Source: Candidatus Wallbacteria bacterium
Lineage (GTDB): Bacteria; Muiribacteriota; UBA6191; JACPRK01
Reading direction: 5' to 3'
DNA length: 64,000 nt
NCBI GenBank assembly: GCA_016213845.1
Contig: JACQZN010000015.1
Coordinates: forward strand, 1-64,000
A program made the translations under genes and the position numbers. Below are positions 54,026 through 61,748 of this stretch, one piece after another. How positions within the stretch are numbered: position 1 is the stretch's first letter; every line of letters starts with the position of its first letter. The notes under the pieces are model-generated. The model was not told where the DNA came from. It saw only the letters and a list, made by a program, of their open reading frames with translations, and did not search any database.

Positions 54026-54125
54026 GGCCCATGCGGCGGGTGGGAGGGGCGAGGTCGGCGCCTGCTGGAACGCCACGACACAAGACCCCGAGCGGCTGAG
54101 ACGCCGCCCGGGGCCTGAATTCGAT

Positions 54126-54202
54126 TGGTAGCGGCGCTCAGATTTGAACTGAGGACCTACGGATTATGATTCCGACGCTCTAACCAACTGAGCTACGCCG
54201 CC
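54126..54202 (-). tRNA. tRNA-Met (CAU anticodon)
   Basis: Read on the minus strand, GGCGGCGTAGCTCAGTTGGT and the following bases give the D-arm. The anticodon loop is AT-CAT-AA with anticodon CAU. The T-arm is TCAGTTCAAATCTGA and an encoded CCA closes the 3' end at 54126-54128. The acceptor stem pairs with one G-U. The body is that of elongator tRNA-Met; a lysidine-modified tRNA-Ile2 also has CAU and cannot be fully excluded. The 3' end faces the restriction island. Confidence 0.93.
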
Positions 54203-54377
54203 ACGGGGTGTGAGGTGCGGGTGCGCCGGTTGGGGCGGCCCGCGAACTCGGGCAAAAGTGTACACTAAGGCGACGCGAAAGGAAAGTGGGCGGCCAGGGG
54301 AAACTCCGGACGCCCGAAAACGTAGACTATCGGGGGGAAACGGCTCTCCTGCGGGAGCGGGAGCTCGGAGGCGCGGG
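54203..54377 (+). other. Leader region upstream of the 54378 gene, with palindrome AGTGTACACT
   Basis: The perfect 10-bp palindrome at 54257-54266 contains a TACACT -10-like box on each strand. It could therefore serve both the tRNA gene (minus) and the exported-protein gene (plus), though no clear -35 boxes accompany it. Downstream, 54285-54365 has several GGGG/CCC stretches that could fold in RNA. I do not recognise a riboswitch class. Confidence 0.35.
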
Positions 54378-54941
54378 ATGATTCGAATCGGCCCAACATG
54401 GATGGCACTGGCGGCGATGGTGGCCGTGGGCGTGGCGAGCGCCCAGCCCAGGGGGGACGTCGACTTCGAGGGGCTGCGCGGGACTCAGCGGGACGGGCAA
54501 GTTGCAGCCGTACGCGGGCTGCCGCGCGCGCCGACGGCGGAGTCGGTGGCGCAGAACATCGAGGTGAAGGGCCAGTTGCTTCCGATGGGCGATTTCGTCG
54601 TCCTGGCGCTCGACATCACGAACCAAAACCCGGAGTCCGCGGTGCTCTTCGACCAGGCCAACGTCGTGCTCGTGGACGAAAAAGGCACCGAGCTCGTGAA
54701 CGATCCATGGCACCCGCTGCTGAATAGCCGGGCGCGCACGATGCTGTTCACCCGCACTCGAGGGACGTTCTATCAGTCGTTCCACACGGTGTCGAACGCC
54801 GTCCACGCGGGCGCCAGCGATCACTTCGTCGGCACCTGGAAGCCGGGCAAGCTGGCCAAGGGCCGGATCACGCTGCGGTACTTCGTCCCGCAGGGCAACG
54901 GGCCGACGGTGACGAAGGAATTCGAGCTGGCGCAGCCCTGA
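54378..54941 (+). CDS. Exported protein of unknown function
   Basis: The 187-residue protein starts at ATG 54378 with GGAGG at 54367-54371. It has a signal peptide (MIRIGPTWMALAAMVAVGVA, cleavage near SAQPRG). The mature part has a beta-sandwich-like pattern (NIEVKGQLLPMGDFVVLALD, QANVVLVDEKGTELVND, GRITLRYFVPQGNGPTVTKE), typical of small extracytoplasmic Ig-like domains of the kind in DUF4352-like proteins, but the family is not certain. It is followed 59 bp later by another exported unknown on the same strand, so the two may be co-expressed. Confidence 0.7.
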   Translation: MIRIGPTWMALAAMVAVGVASAQPRGDVDFEGLRGTQRDGQVAAVRGLPRAPTAESVAQNIEVKGQLLPMGDFVVLALDITNQNPESAVLFDQANVVLVDEKGTELVNDPWHPLLNSRARTMLFTRTRGTFYQSFHTVSNAVHAGASDHFVGTWKPGKLAKGRITLRYFVPQGNGPTVTKEFELAQP

Positions 54942-55000
54942 GCGCCTGAAGCGCCGCCGGCACGGGGCGCGGTGATGGAGCAGGAGGCTGGAAGAACCAG

Positions 55001-55762
55001 ATGGACGCACGGGCTAGATCCTTGAGAATGGGCCTGTTGGTGCTGCTGGCTACGGCGGTCGCGGCCGACGCTGGAGCCGAATCGAGACGGCTGGACAAGC
55101 TGGTTTCGAAGGCACGCAAGAATCGGCTTCCCGCGGCCGTCGCCCAGGCCGCTCGCCCGGCTTCGGCGGAGCCCCAGCGAGAGCTGTACCGGGTGAACGC
55201 GCAGTATCGCGGCGCGGTGACGAAGGGCTTCGACGGGCTCGGGACGGTAGCGGTCGTCTTCCGGCCCAACGGCGACGACACCTTCGGTATCGATCTCGAA
55301 GCCGACTTGAAGCACCCCGAGAAGAAGACGGTGAGCCACTTCCAGGCGCGCCTGGCCTACCGCGTGGACGGAACGGTCCTGGAGCCGCTGTCGGAGAAGC
55401 TCGACTTCAGCCAGGAAGCCCAGAAGCACCGGGAGAAAATCCTGCAGAACGCCCCCTTCATCTATCTCATGCGCTACGCCGCCTTCCCGCAACTGGCGAA
55501 GCCCGAGGTCGACTGGAAAGTCGCCGGCCACCCGTTCCGGGTCCGCTACGCCCGGGCCGGAAAGCGGATGGAGGCGACGGTCTTTGACGGGGGGCGCTGG
55601 ATCGGCAAGTTCTTCATCGAGGCGGACCCTGAGCACGCTCCTCCCCACGACTACTGGAAGTTCCGCGTGAACGGCAAGAATGACACGGTCATCTCGTTCG
55701 TGGCGGACCGGGACAAGAAGCGAACGCCGAGAGGCGAGAATCGCGAAGCGACGGGTGAGTAG
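55001..55762 (+). CDS. Exported protein of unknown function
   Basis: The 253-residue protein has a signal peptide (MGLLVLLATAVAADAGAES; the ATG at 55028 is an alternative start). The mature domain is of mixed alpha/beta type: YRVNAQYRGAVTKGFDGLGT, VVFRPNGDDTFGIDLEADL, LAYRVDGTVLEPLSEKLDFS and FRVRYARAGKRMEATVFDGG. The C-terminus is basic. No family is recognised. It lies between another exported unknown and a CBS-domain gene, all on the plus strand with small gaps. Confidence 0.68.
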   Translation: MDARARSLRMGLLVLLATAVAADAGAESRRLDKLVSKARKNRLPAAVAQAARPASAEPQRELYRVNAQYRGAVTKGFDGLGTVAVVFRPNGDDTFGIDLEADLKHPEKKTVSHFQARLAYRVDGTVLEPLSEKLDFSQEAQKHREKILQNAPFIYLMRYAAFPQLAKPEVDWKVAGHPFRVRYARAGKRMEATVFDGGRWIGKFFIEADPEHAPPHDYWKFRVNGKNDTVISFVADRDKKRTPRGENREATGE

Positions 55763-55810
55763 CGCGGAGGAACCCATGGTAGAGTTGGTGAGGACGGGAG
55801 GTGGTCCGAG

Positions 55811-56248
55811 ATGCGTCACATCATGAGCGTGGCCCAGAGTCCCCCCACATCGATCTCGCCCGGGGCGACGGTGCTGGAAGCGGTCCAGGCGATGGCGCGG
55901 GATCGCGTCGGGGCCGTGCTGGCCGTGACGGACGGCAAACTCGAAGGCATCTTCACGGAGCGCGACGTGATGATGAAGGTGGTGCTGGCCGAGCTGAACC
56001 CGGCGACGACGCCCGTGTCCCGTGTGATGACGAGGGACGTGCTCACGGCGCCGCCGGACATGACGGAGGACGACGCCCTGGAGTTGATGGTCGATCGCCA
56101 CATCCGCCACCTGCCGATCGTCGATGCCGACCAGCGGCTTCGAGGGATCGTCTCCATCCGCAACCTGCTCCAGGACGAGGTGGAGTCGCTGCGAGGCGAG
56201 GTCGACTCGCTGGTGGCCTACATGGGCGCCGACGGCCCTGGGGGCTGA
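55811..56248 (+). CDS. Tandem CBS-domain protein
   Basis: The 145-residue cytoplasmic protein consists of two CBS motifs that form one Bateman module. The first runs from MRHIMSVAQSPPTSISPGAT to about 55, with the VGAVLAVTDGKLEGIFTERD signature. The second runs from VMTRDVLTAPPDMTEDDALE to about 125, with RHLPIVDADQRLRGIVSIRN. A short coiled-coil tail follows (LLQDEVESLRGEVDSLVAYM). Such modules bind AMP, ATP, SAM or similar ligands and regulate partner proteins. No partner is adjacent. Upstream GGGAGGTGGT gives a fair ribosome-binding site. Confidence 0.9.
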   Translation: MRHIMSVAQSPPTSISPGATVLEAVQAMARDRVGAVLAVTDGKLEGIFTERDVMMKVVLAELNPATTPVSRVMTRDVLTAPPDMTEDDALELMVDRHIRHLPIVDADQRLRGIVSIRNLLQDEVESLRGEVDSLVAYMGADGPGG

Positions 56249-56261
56249 GCCACTTTAGGGG

Positions 56262-56290
56262 GGCCTTCGACGAGGTCAGGTTGAGCGGCC
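56262..56290. repeat. Family C repeat overlapping the 3' end of the DUF3109 gene
   Basis: GGCCTTCGACGAGGTCAGGT, followed by TGAGCGGCC, is a copy of the TTCGAC-type repeat. On the minus strand it provides the last four codons (GRST) and the TGA stop of the DUF3109 gene. Confidence 0.75.
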
Positions 56291-56896
56291 TGGGGATGCG
56301 GCCAGCCGTTCGCGTTCGGCGCGGGCGGCGGGGAGCAGGGCGTCGTACCACTTCTGGCCGAAGAGGCGCACAAGAGCGTCGCGGGAGAACTCGAGCAGCC
56401 CGGTCTGCGCTGCGCAGCCAGCGTCGAATCCGGCCTCACATTCGGGTCGACGCTCGGCGTTCACCGCCGTCTGGTCGTAGAAGCAGGCCAGCTTGAGCGG
56501 AAAAAGATGGCAGAAGATCGGCTTCGGGAAGCCGGTCGCGCCCGACCGGAAAGCGGCTTCGAGAGCGCAGCCGAGCGGCACTTCGGCTCCGGGCCGGGCC
56601 GCGACGGGCAGCGGCACCGAAAAGACGCAGCGCCCGTCCGGAAAGCAGGCGAGCTGCTCCTTGCCGTCGTCCCGCGAGTCGACCCACCCGCTGGCGCCGA
56701 TCCGTTCCCGGTTCTCGGCCGGCAGCCCTGGCAGCAGCCTGGGTAGCGCTTCCCGGATGGCCTCGCGCTCGCCGGCAGCCAGCGGCGCACCCAGGTCGCC
56801 CACGCGGCAGCAGGCGCCGAGACAGGCTCCGAGGTCACAGGCGAACCGGGCCGCTACGGCCTCCTCCGACACCAGCACCTTGCCGACCTTGATCAC
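56276..56896 (-). CDS. DUF3109 cysteine-rich protein
   Basis: The 206-residue protein matches the DUF3109 family: start IKVGKVLVSEEAVAARFACD, the cysteine cluster CDLGACLGACCRVGDLGAPL, a CVFSVPLP region, GCALEAAFRSGATGFPKPIF then CHLFPL, and the terminal LVRLFGQKWYDALL. The eight or so conserved cysteines suggest a zinc or iron-sulfur site, as in the related YkgJ proteins; biochemical function is unknown. The last four residues are encoded by a family C repeat. The gene is divergent from the ABC exporter operon, and an extended -10 promoter for that operon lies in the 94-bp gap. Confidence 0.88.
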   Translation of the reverse strand: MIKVGKVLVSEEAVAARFACDLGACLGACCRVGDLGAPLAAGEREAIREALPRLLPGLPAENRERIGASGWVDSRDDGKEQLACFPDGRCVFSVPLPVAARPGAEVPLGCALEAAFRSGATGFPKPIFCHLFPLKLACFYDQTAVNAERRPECEAGFDAGCAAQTGLLEFSRDALVRLFGQKWYDALLPAARAERERLAASPGRST

Positions 56897-56930
56897 CGCT
56901 GCAGCCTAGCACGCGCTGGGTGCCGTAACG

Positions 56931-56939
56931 TGATATAAT
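56931..56939 (+). promoter_or_regulatory. Extended -10 promoter (TGATATAAT) for the exporter operon
   Basis: A perfect TATAAT (56934-56939) is preceded by TGA, giving the extended -10 motif TGN-TATAAT. No clear -35 box is present, which is acceptable for this promoter class. It lies 51 bp upstream of the adaptor start codon, in the same orientation. Confidence 0.65.
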
Positions 56940-56990
56940 GGCGGGTCTCCGACGGGGCCAGGGGGACAAACAATCGAGCAGTCTTGCACC

Positions 56991-58287
56991 ATGAGTGACG
57001 CCAAGCATTCCCAGGTGGCGGCGGCCGAGAGTCGCCGCGCGGATCTCGCCAGTCTTCGCATCGCGAGGGTTGACGAGAGCTCGAGCGCCAATCGGAAGGG
57101 CGCATCGCGCTGGGGGCAGCTTTTCTGGCTGATGTCGGTCGTGCTGGCGGCTGCCGCAGGCTATGTTTGCGCCGGCCAGTCGGGCCGGAGCGCCGCCACG
57201 GTCGATATCGTCCGGGTCCGCGCCGCCACGGCCGCGCCGGTCGGCTCCCTGACGGCGACGGGCTATCTCCAGGCGCTGCGGCGGACTTCGATCGGCTTCA
57301 AGATGTCTGGCCGGCTCTCCGAGCGGCTGGTCGACGAAGGCGATCGCGTCCCTGGCCGAGCTGGAGGCCGGCTTCCGCAAGGAAGAGATCGAGAAGGCGC
57401 GCTGGGCGCTGGACGAGGCCCTCGCGGCGCAGGTCCGCGCCGATCAGGACCTGGTCCGCGCCCGCGACCTCTATGCCCGCAAGGCCGCCGCGAAGTCCGC
57501 GCTCGACGAGGGCGAAGCCGCCTCCCGCGGGGCCAAGGCCGCCGTCGAAGGCGCGCGCCACCAGCTCGAGATGATGCGTTCGGGCATGCGTCCCGAACAG
57601 ATCGCGGCGGCGCGCGCGCAGGTCAAGCAGGCCGAGGCGCTGCTCGACCTCACCCGCACGCAGCTCGACGAGACGGAGCTGCGGGCCCCGTTCCCGGGCA
57701 CCATACTCGAGAAGCGCGTCGAGCAGGGAGCGATGCTTCTCTTCGGCGGCCCCCCGGGCGCCAGCAGCAACGCTGCCGAGGTCTTCACGCTGGCCGACCT
57801 GAGCGAGATGGAGGCCGAGGTCGACATCGCCGAGGCGAGCCTGTTCCAGGTGAAGGAGGGGCAGCCCGCAGAGGTCCTGGCAGACGCGGTGCCGGATCGC
57901 AAGTACACCGGCACGGTCAGCAAGGTGCTTCCCAGGGCCAACCGCCAGAAGGCGATCGTCCCCGTCAAGGTGCGGCTGGCCGACCCGGACGAGCAGCTCA
58001 GGCCCGACATGTCGGTCAAGGTCTCGTTCCTGGAGAAGAAGGCGGAGCCCAGGCAGGGGCCGGCGCCGCTCCGAATCCCATCGGCCGCCGTGCGCGATCG
58101 TGGCGGCGCCAAGGTCGTGTTCCTGGTGCGTGAGGGCCGGACCGAGCTGCGCGTCGTGGAGCTGGGCAAGGAGCAAGGCAGCGAGGTCGAGGTCCTGCGG
58201 GGCCTGGCGCAGGGCGATCCGATCGTCGCCAACCCGGGGCCGGACCTTGCCGAGGGAGCCAGGGTGCAGGAGAAGACGCAGGGCTGA
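56991..58287 (+). pseudogene. HlyD/MacA-like periplasmic adaptor subunit, frameshifted
   Basis: The gene encodes a membrane-fusion (RND/MacA-type) adaptor that would link the ABC permeases downstream to an outer-membrane channel. The first part (from ATG 56991) has a membrane anchor (WGQLFWLMSVVLAAAAGYVC) and runs through the biotinyl-lipoyl half GFKMSGRLSERLVDEGDRV. The frame then breaks at about 57350. The rest continues in the +1 frame with LAELEAGFRKEEIEKARWAL, a coiled-coil hairpin, TELRAPFPGTILEKRVEQGA-like second lipoyl half and a beta-barrel to the stop at 58287. Family members have about five extra residues (GQV-like) at the junction, so a deletion of about 14 bp explains the shift. 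It is either a real null mutation or an assembly error; the downstream genes are intact. Confidence 0.8.
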
Positions 58288-58354
58288 GGGGGAAGGGGTG
58301 CTGCTCATCGCAGCCAGGGGCGTTACCCCCGAACCCCCACCCAGTGGCCAGAGG

Positions 58355-58386
58355 CCCTCCTTCGACAAGCTCAGGACAGGCTCTGG
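58355..58386. repeat. Family C repeat (CCTTCGACAAGCTCAGGACA)
   Basis: A copy of the dispersed TTCGACAAGCTCAGG repeat, in the 168-bp gap between the adaptor gene and the ABC ATPase gene. Confidence 0.7.
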
Positions 58387-58455
58387 ACCCCCGTGGCGAA
58401 CGGATTCGATGGAAATCCAGGGTCTTGGATGTTGGGTGGCAGCAGGAAAGGAAAC

Positions 58456-59130
58456 ATGGGCGATCCACTCGTCGTACTCGATTCAGTAACCAAGTCGTTT
58501 TACAGGGACAGCCTCGAGATCCAGGTGCTCCAGGGGGTCACGTTCGGCATCGAGAAGGGGGAGTTCCTGGCGCTCATGGGACCGTCGGGGTCCGGGAAGA
58601 CGACGCTCTTGAACCTGATCGCGGGCCTCGACAAGCCGTCGGGCGGTTCGATCCGGGTGGGAGAGACCGACATTACCGGATTGGACGAGGCGGAGCTGGC
58701 GGAGTGGCGTAGCCGCCACGTGGGCTTCGTGTTCCAGCTCTACAACCTGATCCCGGTGCTGACGGCCTTCGAGAACGTGGAGCTCCCCCTGCTCTTGACC
58801 AGCCTGTCGAAGGCGGAGCGACGCCAGCACGTCGAAACGGCGCTCAAGGTCGTCGGCCTGCTGGAACGCGCAGACCACTATCCCCGCCAGCTCTCGGGCG
58901 GCCAGGAGCAGCGCGTTGGCATCGCGCGGGCGATCGTGACCGACCCGACGATCATCGTGGCCGACGAGCCAACGGGCGATCTCGACGCCAAGGCTGCCGA
59001 GGAGATCATGCAACTGCTGGTGGATCTGAACCGGGAGTTCTCCAAGACCATCGTGATGGTGACCCACGACCCGAAAGCCGCCTCGCGCGCCCATCTGACC
59101 CGGCATCTGGACAAGGGCGTGTTCTCGTAG
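58456..59130 (+). CDS. MacB/LolD-type ABC transporter ATPase
   Basis: The 224-residue ATPase is of the antimicrobial-peptide/lipoprotein exporter (MacB/LolD) group. Walker A is [20 protein letters not shown], with the family-typical [21 protein letters not shown]-loop region. The signature is [15 protein letters not shown] (E in place of the usual Q after LSGGQ), Walker B is [12 protein letters not shown] and the H-loop is [12 protein letters not shown]. The start at 58456 has AAAGGA upstream. It drives the two FtsX-like permeases encoded downstream, with the frameshifted adaptor upstream, giving a MacAB-like exporter with two separate permease subunits. The substrate is unknown (macrolides, peptides, lipoproteins or cell-wall compounds are typical). 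Confidence 0.92.
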   Translation: MGDPLVVLDSVTKSFYRDSLEIQVLQGVTFGIEKGEFLALMGPSGSGKTTLLNLIAGLDKPSGGSIRVGETDITGLDEAELAEWRSRHVGFVFQLYNLIPVLTAFENVELPLLLTSLSKAERRQHVETALKVVGLLERADHYPRQLSGGQEQRVGIARAIVTDPTIIVADEPTGDLDAKAAEEIMQLLVDLNREFSKTIVMVTHDPKAASRAHLTRHLDKGVFS

Positions 59131-59139
59131 GGAGACGAA

Positions 59140-59204
59140 GGTGGAAGGTAGAAGTTAGAAGGTAGAAGGTGGAAGGCGGAAGGGAGTAGTCGGTAGCAAG
59201 CAGG
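59140..59204. repeat. Heptamer tract (GGTAGAA/GGTGGAA) downstream of the ATPase gene
   Basis: Five or six imperfect tandem 7-mers (GGTGGAA, GGTAGAA, GTTAGAA, GGTAGAA, GGTGGAA, GGCGGAA) start 10 bp after the ABC ATPase stop codon, followed by about 25 bp of unrelated sequence. The unit differs from those at 2118 and 30660, although the period is the same. Confidence 0.75.
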
Positions 59205-59335
59205 AGTCGTGGCTACGCGACTTCGGCCCTTGCCCCAGCCCGAGCCCTTGCCCCAGCCCGCCCCCCCTCCGCTCACCCTGAGCTCGTCGAAGGGTCATCC
59301 CGAGCAGTCCGCGAAGCGGTCGTGTCGAAGGACGC
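59205..59335 (-). repeat. Composite intergenic repeat, copy 2 (inverted)
   Basis: Read on the minus strand this is the same module as at 30490-30618: CCTTCGACACGACCGCTTCG, GGATGACCCTTCGACGAGCT and CAGGGTGAGCGGAGGGGG, followed by a GGGCTGGGGCAAGGGCT run. The hexamer run is shorter than in copy 1. It is flanked by heptamer tracts on both sides and lies inside an operon, between the ABC ATPase and the first permease. Confidence 0.8.
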
Positions 59336-59339
59336 ACTC

Positions 59340-59372
59340 CTCAATTCTCGATTCTCAATTCTCAATTCTCCC
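59340..59372. repeat. Heptamer tract abutting a start codon (CTCAATT/CTCGATT)
   Basis: About four tandem 7-mers (TCAATTC, TCGATTC and variants), the reverse complement of the unit at 2118-2170, end in CCCC directly before the ATG at 59374. They replace the place where a ribosome-binding site would be expected. Confidence 0.85.
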
Positions 59373-59373
59373 C

Positions 59374-60519
59374 ATGCGCTTCCTCCCGCTCGTTCTGAAG
59401 AACCTGCGCCGTAACACCCGGCGCACGGCGCTGACCATGGGCAGCATCGCGGTGAGCCTCTTCCTGTTCACGGCGCTGCTGAACGTGATGGCGACCATGG
59501 ACCGCATCGAGCACCGCTCGGACGGCAGCTTGCGGATTGCAGTGCACCACAAGATGTCGCTGGCATTCACGATGCCGGAGGCCTATCGCCAGAAGCTGGA
59601 GCGCGTGCCGGGTATCGTGGCCGTCTGCCCGTTCACCTGGTACGGCGGGGTCTTTCGCGATCCGAAGAACATGTTCACCACGCTTTCTGTAGACGAGTCG
59701 ACGTTTCAGAAGGTCTGGGGCGACATGTTCGAGTTTCAGCCCGGCGAGTGGGAGCGGTTCGAGAAGACGCGCACGGGGGCCATCGTTGGCAAGAGCACGT
59801 GCGAGAAGTTCGGCTGGAAGGTGGGCGACAAGATCACCCTGACGGGCACGGTATCGCCCGTGAACCTGGAGTTCGAGATCTGCGCCATCCCCGTGCGGGA
59901 CTTCGACCCGCGCTCGCTCCTGTTCCACCGCAAGTACCTCGAGGAAGCGCTGGGCAACCCGGGCGTGGTCAGCAACTTCTGGTGCCGCATCGAGCGGGCG
60001 GAGCTGATCCCGTCGATCATGCAGCAGGTCGACCAGATGTTCGCCAACAGTCAATGGGAGACGCTGGCCGAGACCGAGAAGAGCTTCGCCAACAACTTCA
60101 TGTCGATGATGGGCAACATCAAGGTGATGGTCGGCGGCATCGGGATGATCGTGATGCTGACGATCATGCTGGTGGCGGCCAACAGCGTGGCGATGTCGGT
60201 CCGGGAGCGGACTACCGAGGTGGCGGTGCTGAAGGCGATCGGGTTCCGGCCGTCGCACGTGCTGGCGTTCATCCTGGGGGAGTCGACGCTGATCGCGTTC
60301 ATCGGCGGGCTGGCCGGGACGCTCTCGGCGTACGCGATGCTGAGCTCTCACGCCTTCACCTCGAAGCTGGGGCCGATGGGCGCGCTGTTCCTGGCGAGGC
60401 CGGACGTGGTGGCGCTGGGGCTGGCGGTGGCCGTGCTGGTCGGGGCGGCGGCCGGCCTGGTGCCAGCGATGAATGCGGCGCGGCTGCGGATCGTGGACGC
60501 ACTGAGGCAGGTGGCCTGA
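59374..60519 (+). CDS. FtsX/MacB-like ABC permease, subunit 1
   Basis: The 381-residue permease has one N-terminal helix (about 20-40, LTMGSIAVSLFLFTALLNVM), a large periplasmic MacB-type domain (about 45-245) and three C-terminal helices around IGMIVMLTIMLVAANSVAMS, ILGESTLIAFIGGLAGTLSA and VVALGLAVAVLVGAAAGLVP. The FtsX motif RERTTEVAVLKAIGFRPSHV lies in between. It exports a substrate together with subunit 2 and the upstream ATPase. The ATG at 59374 has no Shine-Dalgarno, because a heptamer tract occupies the upstream bases; an in-frame extension upstream would run through repeat DNA. The next gene starts 1 bp after the stop. Confidence 0.9.
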   Translation: MRFLPLVLKNLRRNTRRTALTMGSIAVSLFLFTALLNVMATMDRIEHRSDGSLRIAVHHKMSLAFTMPEAYRQKLERVPGIVAVCPFTWYGGVFRDPKNMFTTLSVDESTFQKVWGDMFEFQPGEWERFEKTRTGAIVGKSTCEKFGWKVGDKITLTGTVSPVNLEFEICAIPVRDFDPRSLLFHRKYLEEALGNPGVVSNFWCRIERAELIPSIMQQVDQMFANSQWETLAETEKSFANNFMSMMGNIKVMVGGIGMIVMLTIMLVAANSVAMSVRERTTEVAVLKAIGFRPSHVLAFILGESTLIAFIGGLAGTLSAYAMLSSHAFTSKLGPMGALFLARPDVVALGLAVAVLVGAAAGLVPAMNAARLRIVDALRQVA

Positions 60520-60520
60520 C

Positions 60521-61681
60521 GTGGCGGTCCCGCTCAAGTACAACGTCCGCAACCTCTTCGTGCGCCGCGTGAGCACCGGCATGACGATCTTCAGCATCGG
60601 CCTGGTGGTCTCGACCTTCGTGTCGCTGATGGCGCTGGCACAGGGGCTGCAGCGGACATTGGTGGTCTCCGGCAATCCGGCCAACGCGATACTGCTGCGC
60701 AAGGGCGGTATCAGCGAGGCGGCCAGCGCGATCACGCAGGACCAGTACCAGATCGTCCGCTACGCCCCCGAGATCGCCGCCGCGGGCGACCGCGAGACGC
60801 TGGCCTCGCCGGAGGTGGCGGTGCAGATGCTGCTCACGCGCAAGGACGGCAAGAAGGCCAACGTGCTCGTGCGGGGCGTTCGGCCCGTGGCCTTCCAGGT
60901 GCACGACGGGGTCCGGGTGTTGCGCGGGGCGCCGCTGGCACCTCGACGCGGGCAGATCCTGGCCGGCAAGGCAGTCGCGGAGAGGTACGCAGGCCTGGAC
61001 GTCGGCGGTTCCATTCGCTTCGGGCGGCGCCAGTGGCCCGTGGTGGGCGTCTTCGAATCCGGCGGCAGCGCCTTCGAATCCGAGATCTGGGCCGACGCTG
61101 ACGATCTGCTCGACGACTTCAAGCGCACCTACTACAACTCGATGATCGTGCGGCTCAAGGACGCCTCGCTGCTCGCGTCGCTCTCGGCCCGCATCGACGC
61201 CGACCCACGCCTGGCGCTCGACGTGAAGTCCGAGACCAGCTACTACTCGCAACAGGCCGAAGGGGTCCAGTGGATGCGGACGCTCGGCATGGGAATCGCC
61301 ATCCTGATGGCGATCGGCGCGGTCTTCGCCGCGATGAACACGATGTACGCGGCGATCGGCAGCCGCACGAAGGAGATAGGCACGCTGCGCGCGCTCGGTT
61401 TCTCACGCGGCTCCATCCTGCTCAGCTTCCTCGTCGAGTCAATCCTGCTCGCGCTCCCGGGCGGCATCCTCGGCTGTCTCCTGGCGCTCCCGCTGAACGG
61501 TTTGCGATCCGGAACGATCAACATGGCCAGCTTCAGCGAGGTGATGTTCGAGTTCACCATCACGCCCGCGATCTGTCTGCAGGGCATCGCGTTCGCCGTG
61601 GTGATGGGAGCTTTCGGAGGGTTCCTCCCGGCCCGCCGGGCCGCAACCGTCCCGATTCTCACGGCGCTGCGGGAGCTGTGA
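60521..61681 (+). CDS. FtsX/MacB-like ABC permease, subunit 2
   Basis: The 386-residue permease starts with GTG one base after the stop of subunit 1. It has an N-terminal helix (about 20-42, GMTIFSIGLVVSTFVSLMAL) and a periplasmic domain (about 45-240). Three helices follow (GIAILMAIGAVFAAMNTMYA, ILLSFLVESILLALPGGILG, CLQGIAFAVVMGAFGGFLPA) with the conserved RTKEIGTLRALGFSRGSILL. Together with subunit 1 it would form a heterodimeric MacB-like exporter, as seen in many Gram-negative lineages. It is the last gene of the operon. Confidence 0.9.
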   Translation: MAVPLKYNVRNLFVRRVSTGMTIFSIGLVVSTFVSLMALAQGLQRTLVVSGNPANAILLRKGGISEAASAITQDQYQIVRYAPEIAAAGDRETLASPEVAVQMLLTRKDGKKANVLVRGVRPVAFQVHDGVRVLRGAPLAPRRGQILAGKAVAERYAGLDVGGSIRFGRRQWPVVGVFESGGSAFESEIWADADDLLDDFKRTYYNSMIVRLKDASLLASLSARIDADPRLALDVKSETSYYSQQAEGVQWMRTLGMGIAILMAIGAVFAAMNTMYAAIGSRTKEIGTLRALGFSRGSILLSFLVESILLALPGGILGCLLALPLNGLRSGTINMASFSEVMFEFTITPAICLQGIAFAVVMGAFGGFLPARRAATVPILTALREL

Positions 61682-61748
61682 CCGGGGCCCATCGCGCTCG
61701 AGGGTTCGCCCCCTTCGAGCGGCGGGCGGAGTATGTTGTCGGCAGGGG

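Larger units (their letters stand above)
53820..54042 (+). repeat. 223-bp direct repeat, right copy, containing a small-RNA gene
   Basis: Counterpart of 44351-44573 in the same orientation, about 95% identical without gaps. It lies between the hsdM upstream region and the tRNA-Met gene. Outside the block the flanks are unrelated to those of the left copy. Confidence 0.92.

Noticed and set aside
44330..54202. Island as a tRNA-integrated element with the tRNA 3' end as attachment site
   Set aside because: No integrase gene is present and no copy of the tRNA 3' end is found near 44350; the only flanking duplication is the small-RNA block.
54267..54377. Cyclic di-GMP (GEMM) or cobalamin riboswitch upstream of the 54378 gene
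   Set aside because: Some GAAA and GGC stretches are suggestive, but the conserved cores of these riboswitches are not present.
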